A DNA stretch of 64,000 nt from Mixophyes australis (lineage: Eukaryota; Chordata; Amphibia; Anura; Limnodynastidae): NCBI GenBank assembly GCA_036250195.1, contig JAVHZZ010000002.1:274810460-274874459 (forward strand), in the 5' to 3' direction. Made by a program: the position numbers and the translations under genes. Positions 53,767 through 64,000 of this stretch are shown here, piece by piece; positions within the stretch are counted from its first letter, which is position 1, and every line of letters starts with the position of its first letter. Below the pieces are notes generated by a model. That model had not been told where the DNA came from and did not search any database. It saw nothing but the letters and a program-made list of their open reading frames with translations.

Positions 53767-54836
53767 TGTCACGCTTGCTCCTTCCCCTCTCAGGTCACAC
53801 TGCCCCATTGTCATGGGCACTAGAAGTTTTGACCCAGAATTTACCAGATGTAGCTTTATTCACCAGAGGCGCTTAGTCTAACACAGTGGCTGGTTTTCTC
53901 CAGGAACTCCCGCAAGGAAGTATGGGTTTTAGCGGCTTCCACTGTGCAGGTCGCGGCCCTCTGGGGAGTATGGTAAATAGGCGGATACAGCTATACACAA
54001 TGAGAACAAGGATCTCCTTGAGCTGGATAGGAGGAGAAATGCCAGAAGATATATAGTCTCTGAGTAGTAGGAATAATAATGACACAGCGAGAATGATGAG
54101 CAGTAGTAACTGGGAATGAGAGGTTCCGAAGTGCCTAGCATGCAGGTAAACTTATAACAGATTGATGCTTCACAATTGAAGGAAAGTCTATACGAGCAGC
54201 CAAAAATACAGAGTAGTAGAGAAGTCAGCGACTAGCAACTATCACTACAGATGCAAAGTAGAAACATAGTCCCGGTAATAGATAACATACAAGGTAGCGT
54301 GGAGCGGTCTGCGACTGACAGGTATTACCACTGGCATGGAGAAGAGACTTGTCCAGGTGCAGGCAAGATACGAGGTAGCGTGGAGCGGTCTGTGGCTGAC
54401 AGGTATTACCACCGGCGTGGAGTAAAAACTTGTCCAGGTGCAGATAAGATACGACGTAGCGTGGAGCGTTCTGTGGCTGACAGGTATTACCACTGGCGTG
54501 GAGAAGAGACTTGTCCAAGTGCAGATAAGATACGAGGTAGCGTCCACAGCTAACAAGTACCACAAACAGGAACAGGGAACTCCTTAGTTACCTCAGCAGA
54601 ATCAGGACCAAGAACAGGCAAATGTAGTAGGGCAGCAGGTGCCTTAAATAGTTAGAAGTAATTAATCATCCAATGAGGAGAGGTACAAGGTTTTAACAGT
54701 CTGTAGGTCTGCGCATGCGCAGACCCCTGGTCAAGATGGCGCGCAGCCGCGGCGCAAGACAGGCGCCAGCAAGGCGCATAGAGACCTGGGTCTTGAGCCA
54801 GAGGAACTAACCATCCGGTGAGTGACACCCATAACA
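53767..54836 (-). mobile_element. Gypsy-type LTR with internal array
   Basis: TGTCACGCTTGC...CCCATAACA ends, with AATAAAG on the sense strand (about 53858) and the shared C-rich 3' segment (CCAGGAACTCCCGCAAGGAA, TGCAGGTCGCGGCCCTC at 53895-53960). Flanking 5-mers do not match, so the exact ends, or completeness, are uncertain. An 81-bp array lies inside. Confidence 0.5.
54281..54545. repeat. 81-bp tandem array in LTR
   Basis: Just over three units of AGATACGAGGTAGCGTGGAG, CGGTCTGTGGCTGACAGGTA, TTACCACTGGCGTGGAGAAG, AGACTTGTCCAGGTGC. 81 is divisible by 3, so parallel open frames occur on both strands without being genes. Confidence 0.9.
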
Positions 54837-54849
54837 CCTCACTGCTCAT

Positions 54850-55015
54850 CAGGGCTGGATTAACCCAAGGTCTAACTGGGCTACAGCCCAGGGGCCTCAG
54901 GCATCCAGGGGACCCTTGAAAGTGCTCATTGGCATTATTGATCGGTGCTTGGGTGAGGGAGCCCCCGGCCCGATCAATGCTGCTGGGGGGCCTCCATTGC
55001 CTTAATCCAGCCCTG
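54850..55015. mobile_element. hAT-type MITE, 166 bp
   Basis: Perfect terminal inverted repeats CAGGGCTGGATTAA and TTAATCCAGCCCTG, with the exact 8-bp duplication CTGCTCAT (54842-54849 and 55016-55023). No coding capacity. Confidence 0.95.
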
Positions 55016-55023
55016 CTGCTCAT

Positions 55024-55881
55024 CCACAGCTCACTTCTTGCCCCCACAGCTCATATTGCCCCTTCACGCCTCAAACTCCTCCCCTCATGCCCTTGACCTT
55101 TTCCAGCACTCCAAATAATTTTTACCACTACGCTAATTTATTCCAGCACCTCAATTGCCCCCCCCCACACACACACAATTACCCTAATTCTACCCCAGCA
55201 ATCACACACACACAAAAACATCCAAAAATATTGAGTGTTTCTAGCTGCAGCTTGCAGCCTGCTTCTTCCTCCCTGTGAGTCTGACAGCTGCTTCTCAGTC
55301 TGTGTAGCCCTGCCCTCATGCTCAGACATCACTTTCCCTCCCTTTCCTCTCCTCAAGTTATGACTGCCCTGCGGGAGCCAGAAGGGAATTGCAGAGAATG
55401 ACCCTGCATAACACTTATAAAAAACATTGCAGCGGATGCCCAGCAAATGGCATTGTGGTGGAAGCTGGTTCTGCCCCCAAGACAGTCTGTGCTCTTCGCT
55501 TTGGCACCGGTCGTACCATCCTAGTTATGACCCTGTTACTTAACTTATGCTATTTAAGTGTGAAAAGTATTTTATATACAGATATACAGATGTAGGTTCT
55601 TTTATCTGGAAACCAATTATCATAAAAGCAAAAAAAAAAAAGATTGTGAATAAATGAGGTATGTCTGGAATATAATGGGGAAAGACATGCATATCTCCCA
55701 ACAGTCCATATTTTTCTGAGACAGTCCATATTTATAAAGGTCAAAGTGTCCAGGTCTGTCCGGAAAGATATGTGGCATTATCCAAAATGGCCATGACTTC
55801 AGGTGATCATAGTGAGCATAGCTTGGGTAGATCAGATGATCAGATGATCTAAATTGTCCTGATTGCAAAAAAGAAAATGTT
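55024..55881. other. Unassigned DNA with simple repeats
   Basis: A C-run and CA repeats at about 55158-55215. No coding remnant recognised. Confidence 0.35.
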
Positions 55882-56228
55882 GGCAGTACAGTGGCTTAGT
55901 GGTTATCACTACTGTCTCACAGCACCAGAGTTATGAGTTTGATTCCCGACCATGGCTTTATCTGTGTGGAGTTTGTATGCTCTCCCCATGTTTGCGTGGG
56001 TTTCCTCCGGGGGCTCTGATTTTCTTCCACACTCCAAAAACATACTAGTAGGTTAATTGGCTGTTATTAAATTGCCCTTAGTCTCTCTCGGTCTGTGTGT
56101 GTATATGTTAGGGGATTTAGATTGTAAGCTCCAATGGGGGCAGGGACTGATATAAATGAGTTCTCTGTATAGAGCTGCGGAATTAGTGGCACTATATAAA
56201 TAAATAGATGATGATGATGATGATGATG
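55882..56228 (+). mobile_element. tRNA-derived SINE with L2-like tail, second copy
   Basis: Same family as 636-977: TGGCTTAGTGGTTATCAC and GAGTTTGATTCCC boxes, GATTGTAAGCTCCAATGGGG, and a GAT-repeat tail. The 8-bp duplication AAAATGTT lies at 55874-55881 and 56229-56236. Confidence 0.9.
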
Positions 56229-56339
56229 AAAATGTTGCTATGGATATGGTAATAGTAGAATAAAGGCATGGTGCTCCATACTTTTATGCATACAGGGAAA
56301 TAAATATTAGCAAAGGTTATGGTGATGTAAGATCTAAAA

Positions 56340-57130
56340 TCTGGTCCAAGTTTGCCTGTGGTGTCAAGTATATATGGAAGCGCTTCAATCAGCAAGAAAG
56401 AATAGACACAGACCAAGTTCTGTATACAAGGAATATTCTATGTTTATTGATATCAAGATATACAAGTCTTTATAGCCTACTGAATATACGAATCCTACGT
56501 CATAAGCATACAATAGTCTATGACAGTGATGGGCAAACCAGTCCTCAAGGGCCATCACCAGTTCATGTTTTTAGGATTTCTTTAATCATGCACAGCTGAG
56601 TTAATCTATTTGGCTGGGTCAGTAATTATCCTACCTGTTTCTACAAACAGAAATCCTAAAAACATGAACTGTTGATGGCCCTTGAGGACTGGTTTGCCCA
56701 TCACTGGTCTATGAGATGCGCTGCTGATTAACTATCTCACGTATTCTTGAGGTGTTTAAGTCTCTCCCCCTTCTCAGGACAGATGTGTCAATTGTTCTTA
56801 TCCCAAAGGGGGGCTGGAGGTTTATCTCCTGTCTGCCATATCCAACGTCATGGGCACAGCTCCCACACTACGAGCTGAAAATGAAACAACCTAAGGTTCA
56901 CAAATCTTGCTACATTCTTACAGGAGTTCTCTATGTCAGCTTAAACTCAAGGCCATGGGCTTACATCTTGCAAAACTGCATTTCAGTAGAAAATGAATAA
57001 TCTCTTTTAGCAAATAATATATATATGCGAGTTACAAAAATGGGTGAACAAAGGCTTTATGAGACAAAAAATCATATTTAACATTTCTCATCTTTTATTC
57101 AATTTTCTGCTTACATCCTCCTATCTACCC
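56340..57130 (-). mobile_element. Probable retroviral-type LTR (ERV2)
   Basis: In sense orientation a TATA-like GGCTATAAAGACTTG (about 56463-56480) is followed about 35 nt later by CAATAAACATAG (poly(A) signal) and an end near GATTGAAGCGCTTCCATATA, TACTTGACA (about 56365). A MITE interrupts it at 56524-56706. The envelope-like remnant at 61750-62034 lies upstream in the same sense once PLE2 is removed. The upstream edge is a guess. Confidence 0.4.
56524..56706. mobile_element. hAT-type MITE, 183 bp
   Basis: Long inverted ends (CAGTGATGGGCAAACCAGTC, CTCAAGGGCCATCA..., about 57 bp each, with one mismatch cluster) and the exact 8-bp duplication GTCTATGA (56516-56523 and 56707-56714). Confidence 0.95.
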
Positions 57131-57315
57131 TGCCTATCTCCAGAACCACATTCTTATTGTTGATCATGCAGGTGCTTATATACATGGGAAATAGTATAAA
57201 AGTTGAAAAAAGACAACAGCGCTCAGTGTATCACCAAATAGTAGTAGCAGAAGAATTTAAGTCTAAGGCGGATTTTAAAATTATTGAAGCTCTACTTTAG
57301 AGGAAATTAGATAGA

Positions 57316-58351
57316 ATGGAATCAGAGGTAATTGAGAGAAAAGAAACCACATTTTTAAGGGATAAGAAAGATTATGATTCAGATATGGTTTATGGTTGGA
57401 GTAAATCTACAACCTCTAAGCACAATTTAAGGGTTCCATGGGGGAATAGAAAAATGACTAAAACAAATGAACAGTTCAATGAAGGATGGACCACAGTGAA
57501 TCCTAGGAGGAGAGATAGGAAGTTTCAAAATGGTTATCCATATAAACCTCCATATTTGAAATTATCTAACAGATTCACTCCATTTCAAAGAGATAAATTT
57601 TGGAGTGTAGACAAGGATTTTTTGTCCCCTACTCCCACCCTAAAAGAAGATACAATATTCAAAAGATTCGGGGTAAGGGAGAATATAAGAGTAGCTTCCC
57701 CCCTCAAAAGAAGGTATGCAGAAGGAGAGGGAAACGAGCTGGAATGCAGTGAAAGAAAAAGGCGGAACTTGTAAGTGATATAATGCAGACAAATGAACAA
57801 GGTATCTTTAATCTTTCTAAATATAAATTATCTGATGAAACTAAACTTTTAAAAAAGGTTTTTCTTTTGCCCCTACTAATCAAGTTAATGAATTCCAATT
57901 ATTTGTTAATAAGTTTGTGAGGAGACTCACTCTTAGAATTCTCCAGTTCTTTTTTCTTAAAATGACGTTTAATTCTCAAAAGATGGTGACACCTTTGAAA
58001 TCGAAATCAGGTCTGAAGAGACCTTCGAAATATAATCCCCTTGAATCAAAAGGAGAAAATATTGACGTTTTCTACCAGCTAGTTAAAAAAGACCTTATTG
58101 GTATTAATAGATCCAATAAATATAAAAGGAATCTTTCTATTTCAGAGAGGAAGACACTAAAACATCTTATGGATAATAGTGAAATCATAATCAAACAGGC
58201 GGATAAAGGGGGGGGGGGAATTGTGATTTTAAACAAGGATGACTATATTTCTGAAGCTTATAGGATCTTGGGAGATAAAAAATCCTACCAGGTTTTAGAA
58301 CATGATCTCACTGAGTCATTTGTTGATGAATTTCGAAGTCTATTAAATTAA
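57316..58351 (+). pseudogene. PLE2 protein N-terminal part
   Basis: The first frame, 57316-57774, is basic and aromatic (WSKSTTSKHNLRVPWGNRKM, PYKPPYLKLSNRFTPFQRDK); a frameshift leads to 57917-58351 with RNLSISERKTLKHLMDNSEI and IIKQADKGGGG-VILNKDDY, the start of the Penelope RT (IKxADKGGxVVVxDxxxY). The G-run at 58208-58217 adds one glycine. A stop at 58351 follows RSLLN. Confidence 0.75.
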
Positions 58352-60076
58352 GCACTTTCCAAAAATATTATCAATAAGGATGAATATATGTTTCTTTTGC
58401 AAGAGAACCTTGTTATTCCTATCTTTTATTTTCTCCCAAAAATTCATAAGTCCCTAGTGAATCCCCCTGGAAGGCCCATAATTGCTGGGATAGACTCCCT
58501 GACTGCTTCAGCATCCCAATATGTGGAAATTGTTTTAAAAAAAAGTATGTAGTTATGTTACCAGCATATCTGAAAGATACCACCTCTTTACTGCAGTTAT
58601 TGCAATCGTTTGAATGGAAAGAGTTACAGATGGGCAACCATAGACATACAGGCTCTTTATACTTCAATTGGACATAACCAGGGGATTGAAGCAGTAGATT
58701 ACTATCTAAAACTAGATGTTGATGTTACACCTGCCCATCGTGACTTCATTTGTAATCTTGTACGTTTCATTCTTACACATAATTTTTTCAAATTTCTGGA
58801 TACTTTTTTTATCCAATTGTGTGGCACTGCTATGGGCACAATATTTGCGCCCAGCTTTGCCAACATTTTTATGGGAAAATGGGAGTCAGATGATATATTT
58901 TCTAATAATCCTTTTGTGCCTAATATAATCTTTTACAAGCGCTATATAGATGGCATAATATTGATTTGGGAGGGTTCTAGTGAAAGTCTTGAGTCATTTT
59001 TTAATTATATTGGAGAGAATAATCTTAATCTGAGTTTTACATATAAAACGGATAATAAATGTATAGCGTTTTTGGATCTTAATCTGGAAGTTAAAGAGGG
59101 GCAAATTGAAACTAGTACATTCATCAAGGAAGTTGACAGCAATAGCTATGTGCACTATGAGAGCTGCCACTTGAAACAATGGAAGGATAACATACCTTTT
59201 TCCCAATTCAATAGAGTTAAAAGAAATTGTTCTAATAAAGAGGTTTGTGAAAACCAATCTAAAATATATCTTGAAAGGTTTAGGGAACGAGGTTATCCTA
59301 TTGGTTTATTGGATGATGCATTAAATAGGACAAGAGAAAAAAAGAGAGAAGATATTTTAACATATACTATTAAAGATACCAACAGGAAGAAAATGGTTCA
59401 GTTTATAACTGAATTCAGTATCGATGAAAAGAGGATTAAACACACTCTTAATAAGCATTGGAACATTATTAAAATGGATCCAATTCTGGGTACTGAATTG
59501 AATAATAAACCAGATATTGTATTTAGGAGGACGAAAAACCTTAAGGCTTTACTTGCACCTAGTTTATTGAAGAATAAGCCAGAGTTGATAAATAGGGGAA
59601 ACTTTTTGATGGATTTTAATTCCGGTTTTGGAAAATGTGGTAAATGCAATATGTGTAAATGGGTTGATCCCAGAAGTAGAAGTAGAACTTTTTTTGATTC
59701 CATAAATTCTAAAGAATATAAGATCAAAGGTGGAATCAACTGTATGACCACTTCGGTAATATATATGTTGGATTGCCCATGTCAGTTGAAGTATATTGGG
59801 AAGACTAAGAGAATGGTGAAAATACGTATACAGGAACATTTGCGGGCTATTAAGAATAAACTAGAGACACATGCAGTTTCGAAACATTTTTCATTATTTC
59901 ATAATGGCGACCCAAGTGGTTTAAAGTTTAAAGCCATTGAACATGTGACGTTAGGTCCCAGGGGTGGGGACCTCGCCAAGAAATTGTCTTGTAGGGAAAT
60001 GTATTGGATTTTTAAATTGAATACGCTTGCACCTTTGGGTCTTAATGAGGCTTTTGAAATAGCCCCTTTTATTTAA
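58352..60076 (+). pseudogene. PLE2 RT and GIY-YIG endonuclease
   Basis: 58420-58555 encodes PKIHKSLVNPPGRPIIAGID (RT motif) ahead of a frame break; 58610-60076 is open for 488 codons. RT: TIDIQALYTSI (first Asp), LCGTAMGTIFAPSFANIFMG, then FYKRYIDGIILIWEG, where the second catalytic Asp of YxDD is Gly (GGC at 58952-58954), and FLDLNLEV. Linker: KCGKCNMCKWV zinc-type cluster. GIY-YIG: VIYMLDCPCQLKYIGKTKRM, KIRIQEHLRAI, then RGGDLAKKLSCREMYWIF and LNEAFEI. In this family RT and nuclease act together in target-primed copying. The YIDG change would abolish polymerisation. Confidence 0.9.
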
Positions 60077-60870
60077 TGTGCTAACTGTGTTCTTTTCTCT
60101 TCTTTTTATTCCCCTTTTTTTATTCCCCATTTTGTATCTCTGCTCTATATATCTCTGTTTAATATTTTTTATGATTACTAGTCAGTGGTATATGTTGTAT
60201 TACTAGTATCATTATTTGAGGATGTGTTGGTAGAACCACTAGTCTCATTAGTTCCCTTTTGTTTATTATAGACCGAACCTGTTGCTTTGGTCCATTCGTC
60301 CTTTGTTGGTTTATATTAGTAAGTACTATGTCTAGCTTAGATTAGCCTCATTTGTGGCGTAATTCCATAGATTGTCTATATAGGGTTGGGTTTATGTTGT
60401 TTATTGTGGCCTTAGACTATCTGTGTAGTAATTTATTTACAGAATTATTCGTCTGGAATACCTTGGGCGGAGTATTTTTATGGTTTATTTTTTGTAGATA
60501 TATTAGGTGTATTATTTATTATCACATTACTTGTTTAATGCTCCAGTATTCCAAATGATTGGTTCCAGTATGAGCGGAATTAATATCTCTGCCCGTTTGT
60601 AATTATAATTATGTTTACTCTGTTCCATTTTTAATTCTGTCTCATTAGGAGACTGTAGTGCGTTATTATATCCTGTTGTTTAAGAAGCATTATTAGGCTT
60701 TTCATCTTGTTTCATCGGAGAAAACCGGAAGGGATGTATTCCAATAAACAGAAGTAATTCGGAGAACTGAGGGCGGAAGTGCAGCCCACACCTCGATTGG
60801 ATACATCCGGTCTTCTCAGCTGAGTGTCGCGTGGATGCTATAAAAGGAAGGATCCTATAATTGATAACAT
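60077..60870 (+). other. PLE2 3' noncoding region
   Basis: T-rich, no coding remnant recognised. It leads into the hammerhead-like motif through TATAAAAGGAAGGATCC (60839). Confidence 0.5.
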
Positions 60871-60916
60871 TCTCCCTTTTGATAAAGTCTTTAAGAGACG
60901 AAACGCATCAAGGGAC
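60871..60916 (+). ncRNA. Hammerhead ribozyme-like motif (PLE2)
   Basis: TCCCTT (60873-60878, stem I), TTGATAA (60879-60885), one extra A, stem II GTCT-TTAAG-AGAC, GAAAC (60900-60904), GCATC (candidate cleavage triplet ATC, 60907-60909), AAGGGA (60910-60915) pairing perfectly with TCCCTT. Position 16.2 is A where C15.2 needs G, so the minimal stem III is weakened. Core positions 3 and 8 are U and A. Confidence 0.5.
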
Positions 60917-61430
60917 TTTTTGGCACTTCATGATTACTTCTGACAGCTTAGAAGGAGGCATCGCTACTCGTGGCCAGAGAGGCTAAACGTTACATCATTC
61001 CCTCGTGGTCATTTTCTCGATGGTGGAAAAGAGTTGGTGGCATCTGCAGCCAGAAAGGCGCTTAAAGGACATTGGACAATTGCACTTCACAGATAAGCCT
61101 ATTTTGTTTTTACCCAATGTACGGGCACTTTGTCACTTTGGATATGGCTCTTTTTTGATTAAAATTCATTTTTATAAGGAAGTTTCATGCTTTGTTATGA
61201 ATGCACTACACTATTGTTTGCAATTTCTTATTGAGTTCTTGTTCTGAAAATCCTATGAATAGAAGCCGTGATCTACACAAGAAGGAGGCTGAGATTTAAA
61301 AGGGATTTTCTCCCAGATAAGCGATTTTAACACTTCCTTTTGGTACAAGGCCTATTTGAATTTGATGCTCACCAGTTTTTATATTGATGTTATCACACTA
61401 TTGTTTGCGCTTCTCTTTATTTTGTATCCA
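60917..61430 (+). other. PLE2 3' end
   Basis: About 514 bp from the hammerhead-like motif to the target duplication. It ends TTTGCGCTTCTCTTTATTTTGTATCCA, which resembles the end of PLE1. Confidence 0.6.
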
Positions 61431-61443
61431 GCTTATATACATG

Positions 61444-61749
61444 TATCCTGCTAAAAGGACGCATGTATAGGGTTGTTCCTCTTAGAGAGTTGTCAACCCA
61501 TCACCCACTAGTAATAAGCATGTGATCCTCCTTGTCCTAACTTGATTTATAAGGAGATGCAATTGCAGTGAGCATTTATCTAGGAAAAAGTCTCTTAATA
61601 AGTAGTCAATGAATTTATGGTAGTTCTGCAAGCTTTGCATGTTCAGTCTTTAGTAGTTTCTTGTTGCAAACTGTGCAGTTCTTTGGCTAGTGGGAATAAT
61701 TTATGACGCTCATCATCAGGTCTGGTTTCAGCAGTAATTTCTGTGATCA
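61444..61749 (-). other. Unassigned, probably ERV2 3' part
   Basis: No clear domain. On the minus strand it continues from the envelope-like frame. It may link to 56340-57173 across PLE2. Confidence 0.3.
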
Positions 61750-62034
61750 TCAGAGGTTCAGGATTTTTGGTGGTTCCCTTTTGGAGAGTGTCAGTAACTT
61801 CTTATTCAGCCATATAATTAGTTTCATTATCACATATAAGATAAACAGGGTTGCTAAACCCTTTGCTACTAATGCCAATATTCCCAATATCCAACATGAA
61901 TCATTACTGACAACTTTGCTAATGAGGTTATGCATCTGCACAAAGGCATTTCCAGAGTTTACTATCCTATGAGTGCAAATTGTTGAGCACTCCTTCCCCT
62001 TCTGTTTCACACAGTGGCATAGGCAATTTGTCAC
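61750..62034 (-). pseudogene. Possible retroviral envelope transmembrane remnant (ERV2)
   Basis: A 94-codon frame with three closely spaced cysteines (CVKQKGKECSTIC), a helical stretch and then a hydrophobic anchor of about 30 residues (SCWILGILALVAKGLATLFI, LYVIMKLIIW) followed by basic residues NKK and SKR. The spaced-Cys region ahead of one membrane span resembles the end of a retroviral transmembrane subunit, though the CX6CC pattern is not exact. It could instead be an unrelated membrane-anchored transposon protein. Confidence 0.35.
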
Positions 62035-64000
62035 TTATCTGTCTGTTTCACACTGGGTTAGGGAGGACTTGATCCCTACTTCAATCACAACTATTCTGGC
62101 AAGACATACCATAAGACATTAATTTCTATTTATAAGAACAAGACTCCCCTGATTTGAAGACTTTGCAGTTTGATGCGTGAATCCATGTGTCTTTTTCCTC
62201 TCCTTTTTTCTTTAAAAACATAGCTTCTGACCTTCTACGACATACTGAAAAACCACCTAGTTCATGCATTTGCTATGCGAATAGCACATAAAGTCTAATA
62301 TCTCTTTTCAAAACACAGTAGTCATTACTCAGCAGAGTCTACGTTACTTAAATCCTTCATTAGTTTCTACTTATATTTGTTGTGGCTGTGGGCCAAAACA
62401 TATTGCAAACTTCTATTCATTGGAAGTTGGATAAATTCAATCTGGATTTCCTAAAGGGTCTTTCACCGTAGCTGGATACCGTCTGTGAAGAGAAAATATT
62501 TTTTGCATAGTGAATAACATTTATTCACTAGGAATTACTGTAACTGCAACATGCTTGTCAGTATCAGAACACCATTTTCAGATAATCAGTAAACATTTTT
62601 GTGCAGTTAACAGCTGTTAATAAGACACTTGTTTAAATGTTTCTCTGTGTAACTTAACTGTGACGCTATGCATTCCATGTTATGAAAACATGATTTCCAT
62701 AAAGGGGCAGTCCCCAATATCACAAACAGGGAATGTCAAAGTGACGTGACCTGGGCGAGTATTCAAAACCACTACTTTCTCATCATCACCTAGTACAGTC
62801 CTCTTGAATGACTAATATGTTTTCCAGATTTACAAACATTCAATCTGTAATCTCTAAAGGTTCAAGGCATTCAGCAATTTTGAAAGCAACACTGCTTCTC
62901 TCATAAATCAGAGTACTCTCATTAGACACCTCACATTGTGTCTGGAAATCACTCAGCATTTTCTCAACAAAATCTCCCGTCACCAAATATTCACAGATAT
63001 TTCCAGATTCTGTGATTTCCGTGTTGAAAGTAAAAATATATTCACTTAAACAAGTCTCGCTCGCAGACGGCATTTTATCTTGTAGCATTTCTTATGGGCA
63101 TAGCAAATCCTCCTGCTTTCTGAGAACATTCATCAGCGCTATTTTCACACAGATTAAAACAGCTTGTTATATCTGCATGTAAAAGCTCACTCCCACAATT
63201 CTCAACTTCATTAAAGAGAAATCTATTTTTCTCAACTTTTTTTTTTTCAAATACAGAAACTGCTTGTTGGATCCCAGCCAGTTTTTTTCTGACACTATCT
63301 GTACATTATTTACAGTCTTGTCCGTCTACTGAATCGTGCATTGACAGACCAAAGATTTTAAAACTTCTTTTTCTTCAAAAGCTTACAATTAAGCAATGCA
63401 GGCATTACATTTACAAATGTACAACTTTTTCAACCTTGAAACATGTCTCTTGTAAAAACAGACAAGACAAATAAACAGTGTGATTTAAACTAAATCATAC
63501 CTCTCCCTTACATAGCGCTAAGACAGAGAACAAAAAGTGTGAACTTATCACGAATCTCCCTCACACGCAGTAAGACGGAGAACAAAAACTCACTTATAGA
63601 GGAAGAAAAACTATCTGTTATCTTCCAGCCTACAGCTGTGGAACTACAAGTCCCAGCATTAAATTAAATACAAGTCAGCTTCAATATGCTATGACCACTC
63701 AGCACTCCGGACACATTTTAGTTACATTTGAATTATTGAAGCATACTCGAAGAACCTTTTTAACAATTCTACATACATTGTCAAATAACAAAATACAGAG
63801 TCCTTTTTATCTCAACACACTGATTTCTTTTACACAGAATAAGGGGGGCACATTACACTCTTCCAGCTGCGCAGCATCAAACATACATTAATAGTACACA
63901 ACCTACTTGATTCATTGCTTTAGCCATTATATCATTCAACTTCTGATACAGTTAGCATATCCACATATTTTGCGACTTTCCAGATCTCTTAACTTTCCTG
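62035..64000 (-). other. Unassigned; possibly decayed envelope/internal region of ERV2
   Basis: A minus-strand frame at 62840-63088 (with NESTLIYERSSVAFKIAECL) is coding-like but unrecognised. Near 63505-63595 a unit of about 70 bp (CTCCCTTACATAGCGCTAAG, ACAGAGAACAAAAAGTG) is partly duplicated. CAGCTGTGGAACTACAAGTC at 63635 resembles a hAT MITE terminus, without a partner in view. Confidence 0.3.

Larger units (their letters stand above)
57187..61430 (+). mobile_element. Penelope-like retroelement 2 (PLE2)
   Basis: The 13-bp duplication GCTTATATACATG (57174-57186 and 61431-61443) defines 4244 bp. It encodes a basic N-terminal region, a Penelope-type RT, a Cys-rich linker and a GIY-YIG nuclease, followed by a long 3' noncoding part with a hammerhead-like motif at 60871-60916. 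No LTR-like 5' copy is present, so the copy is 5'-truncated. Two frame breaks lie upstream of the main frame. Confidence 0.9.

Noticed and set aside
53767..54836. Calling a solo LTR with target duplication
   Set aside because: Flanking 5-mers (CTTTA and CCTCA) do not match, so I kept it as an LTR of uncertain completeness.

Overview
This window looks like noncoding DNA from a large, repeat-rich vertebrate genome, most likely an amphibian (frog). It contains no host gene, tRNA, rRNA or CRISPR that I can support. The reading is based on the mix of mobile elements: Tx1/L1-type and L2-type LINEs, an L2-tailed tRNA-derived SINE, two Penelope-like elements (PLEs), chromodomain-bearing Ty3/gypsy (sushi/Tf1-type) elements, retrovirus-like copies, PIF/Harbinger and hAT DNA transposons, and many LTR fragments. 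Nearly every coding remnant carries stops or frameshifts. No species can be named from the sequence alone.

Layout. 115-4362: a Penelope-like element with 13-bp target duplications, a very long inverted repeat, a GIY-YIG fragment, hammerhead-ribozyme-like motifs and a SINE inside one arm. 6.3-11.5 kb: a decayed Tx1/L1 LINE. 12.3-13.3 kb: PIF/Harbinger remnants, two convergent genes. 13.3-15.1 kb: LTR fragments. 16.3-41.7 kb: one minus-strand chromovirus (gypsy A) opened by a stack of later insertions. Gypsy A holds a second gypsy copy (B, 36.2-39.6 kb) and a retrovirus-like element (19337-36133). That retroviral copy holds a 3'-end L2 LINE (24.6-25.8 kb), a palindromic hAT MITE (22.7-23.0 kb) and, in its 5' LTR, another L2 LINE (28.7-35.9 kb). 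The latter LINE is split by a gag-only, pol-less LTR retrotransposon (29213-33596). The left LTR of gypsy A holds a solo LTR of another family. 42.7-46.0 kb: a BED-finger hAT transposon with 50-bp repeat arrays, sitting in a minisatellite. 46.4-47.9 kb: a gypsy remnant whose integrase precedes its reverse transcriptase, as in Gmr1-like elements. 48.1-48.6 kb: a minisatellite. 49.4-54.8 kb: LTR fragments and hAT (ZMYM-like) remnants. 54.8-57.1 kb: two hAT MITEs, a second SINE and a probable retroviral LTR. 57187-61430: a second Penelope-like element with RT and GIY-YIG domains. 61.7-64 kb: a possible retroviral envelope remnant and unassigned DNA.

The best candidates for something new are: (1) hammerhead motifs in two different PLEs sharing the same paired change at core positions 3 and 8; (2) the gag-only element, with a TATA box, a predicted RNA start 30 nt downstream and an 11-nt perfect complement at the primer site, which fits Tf1/sushi-type self-priming; its gag has a zinc knuckle placed before the capsid-like part with a long 30-bp repeat between; (3) the nested insertion stack, which gives a relative time series. 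Because the window is eukaryotic, operon and ribosome-binding-site reasoning does not apply.
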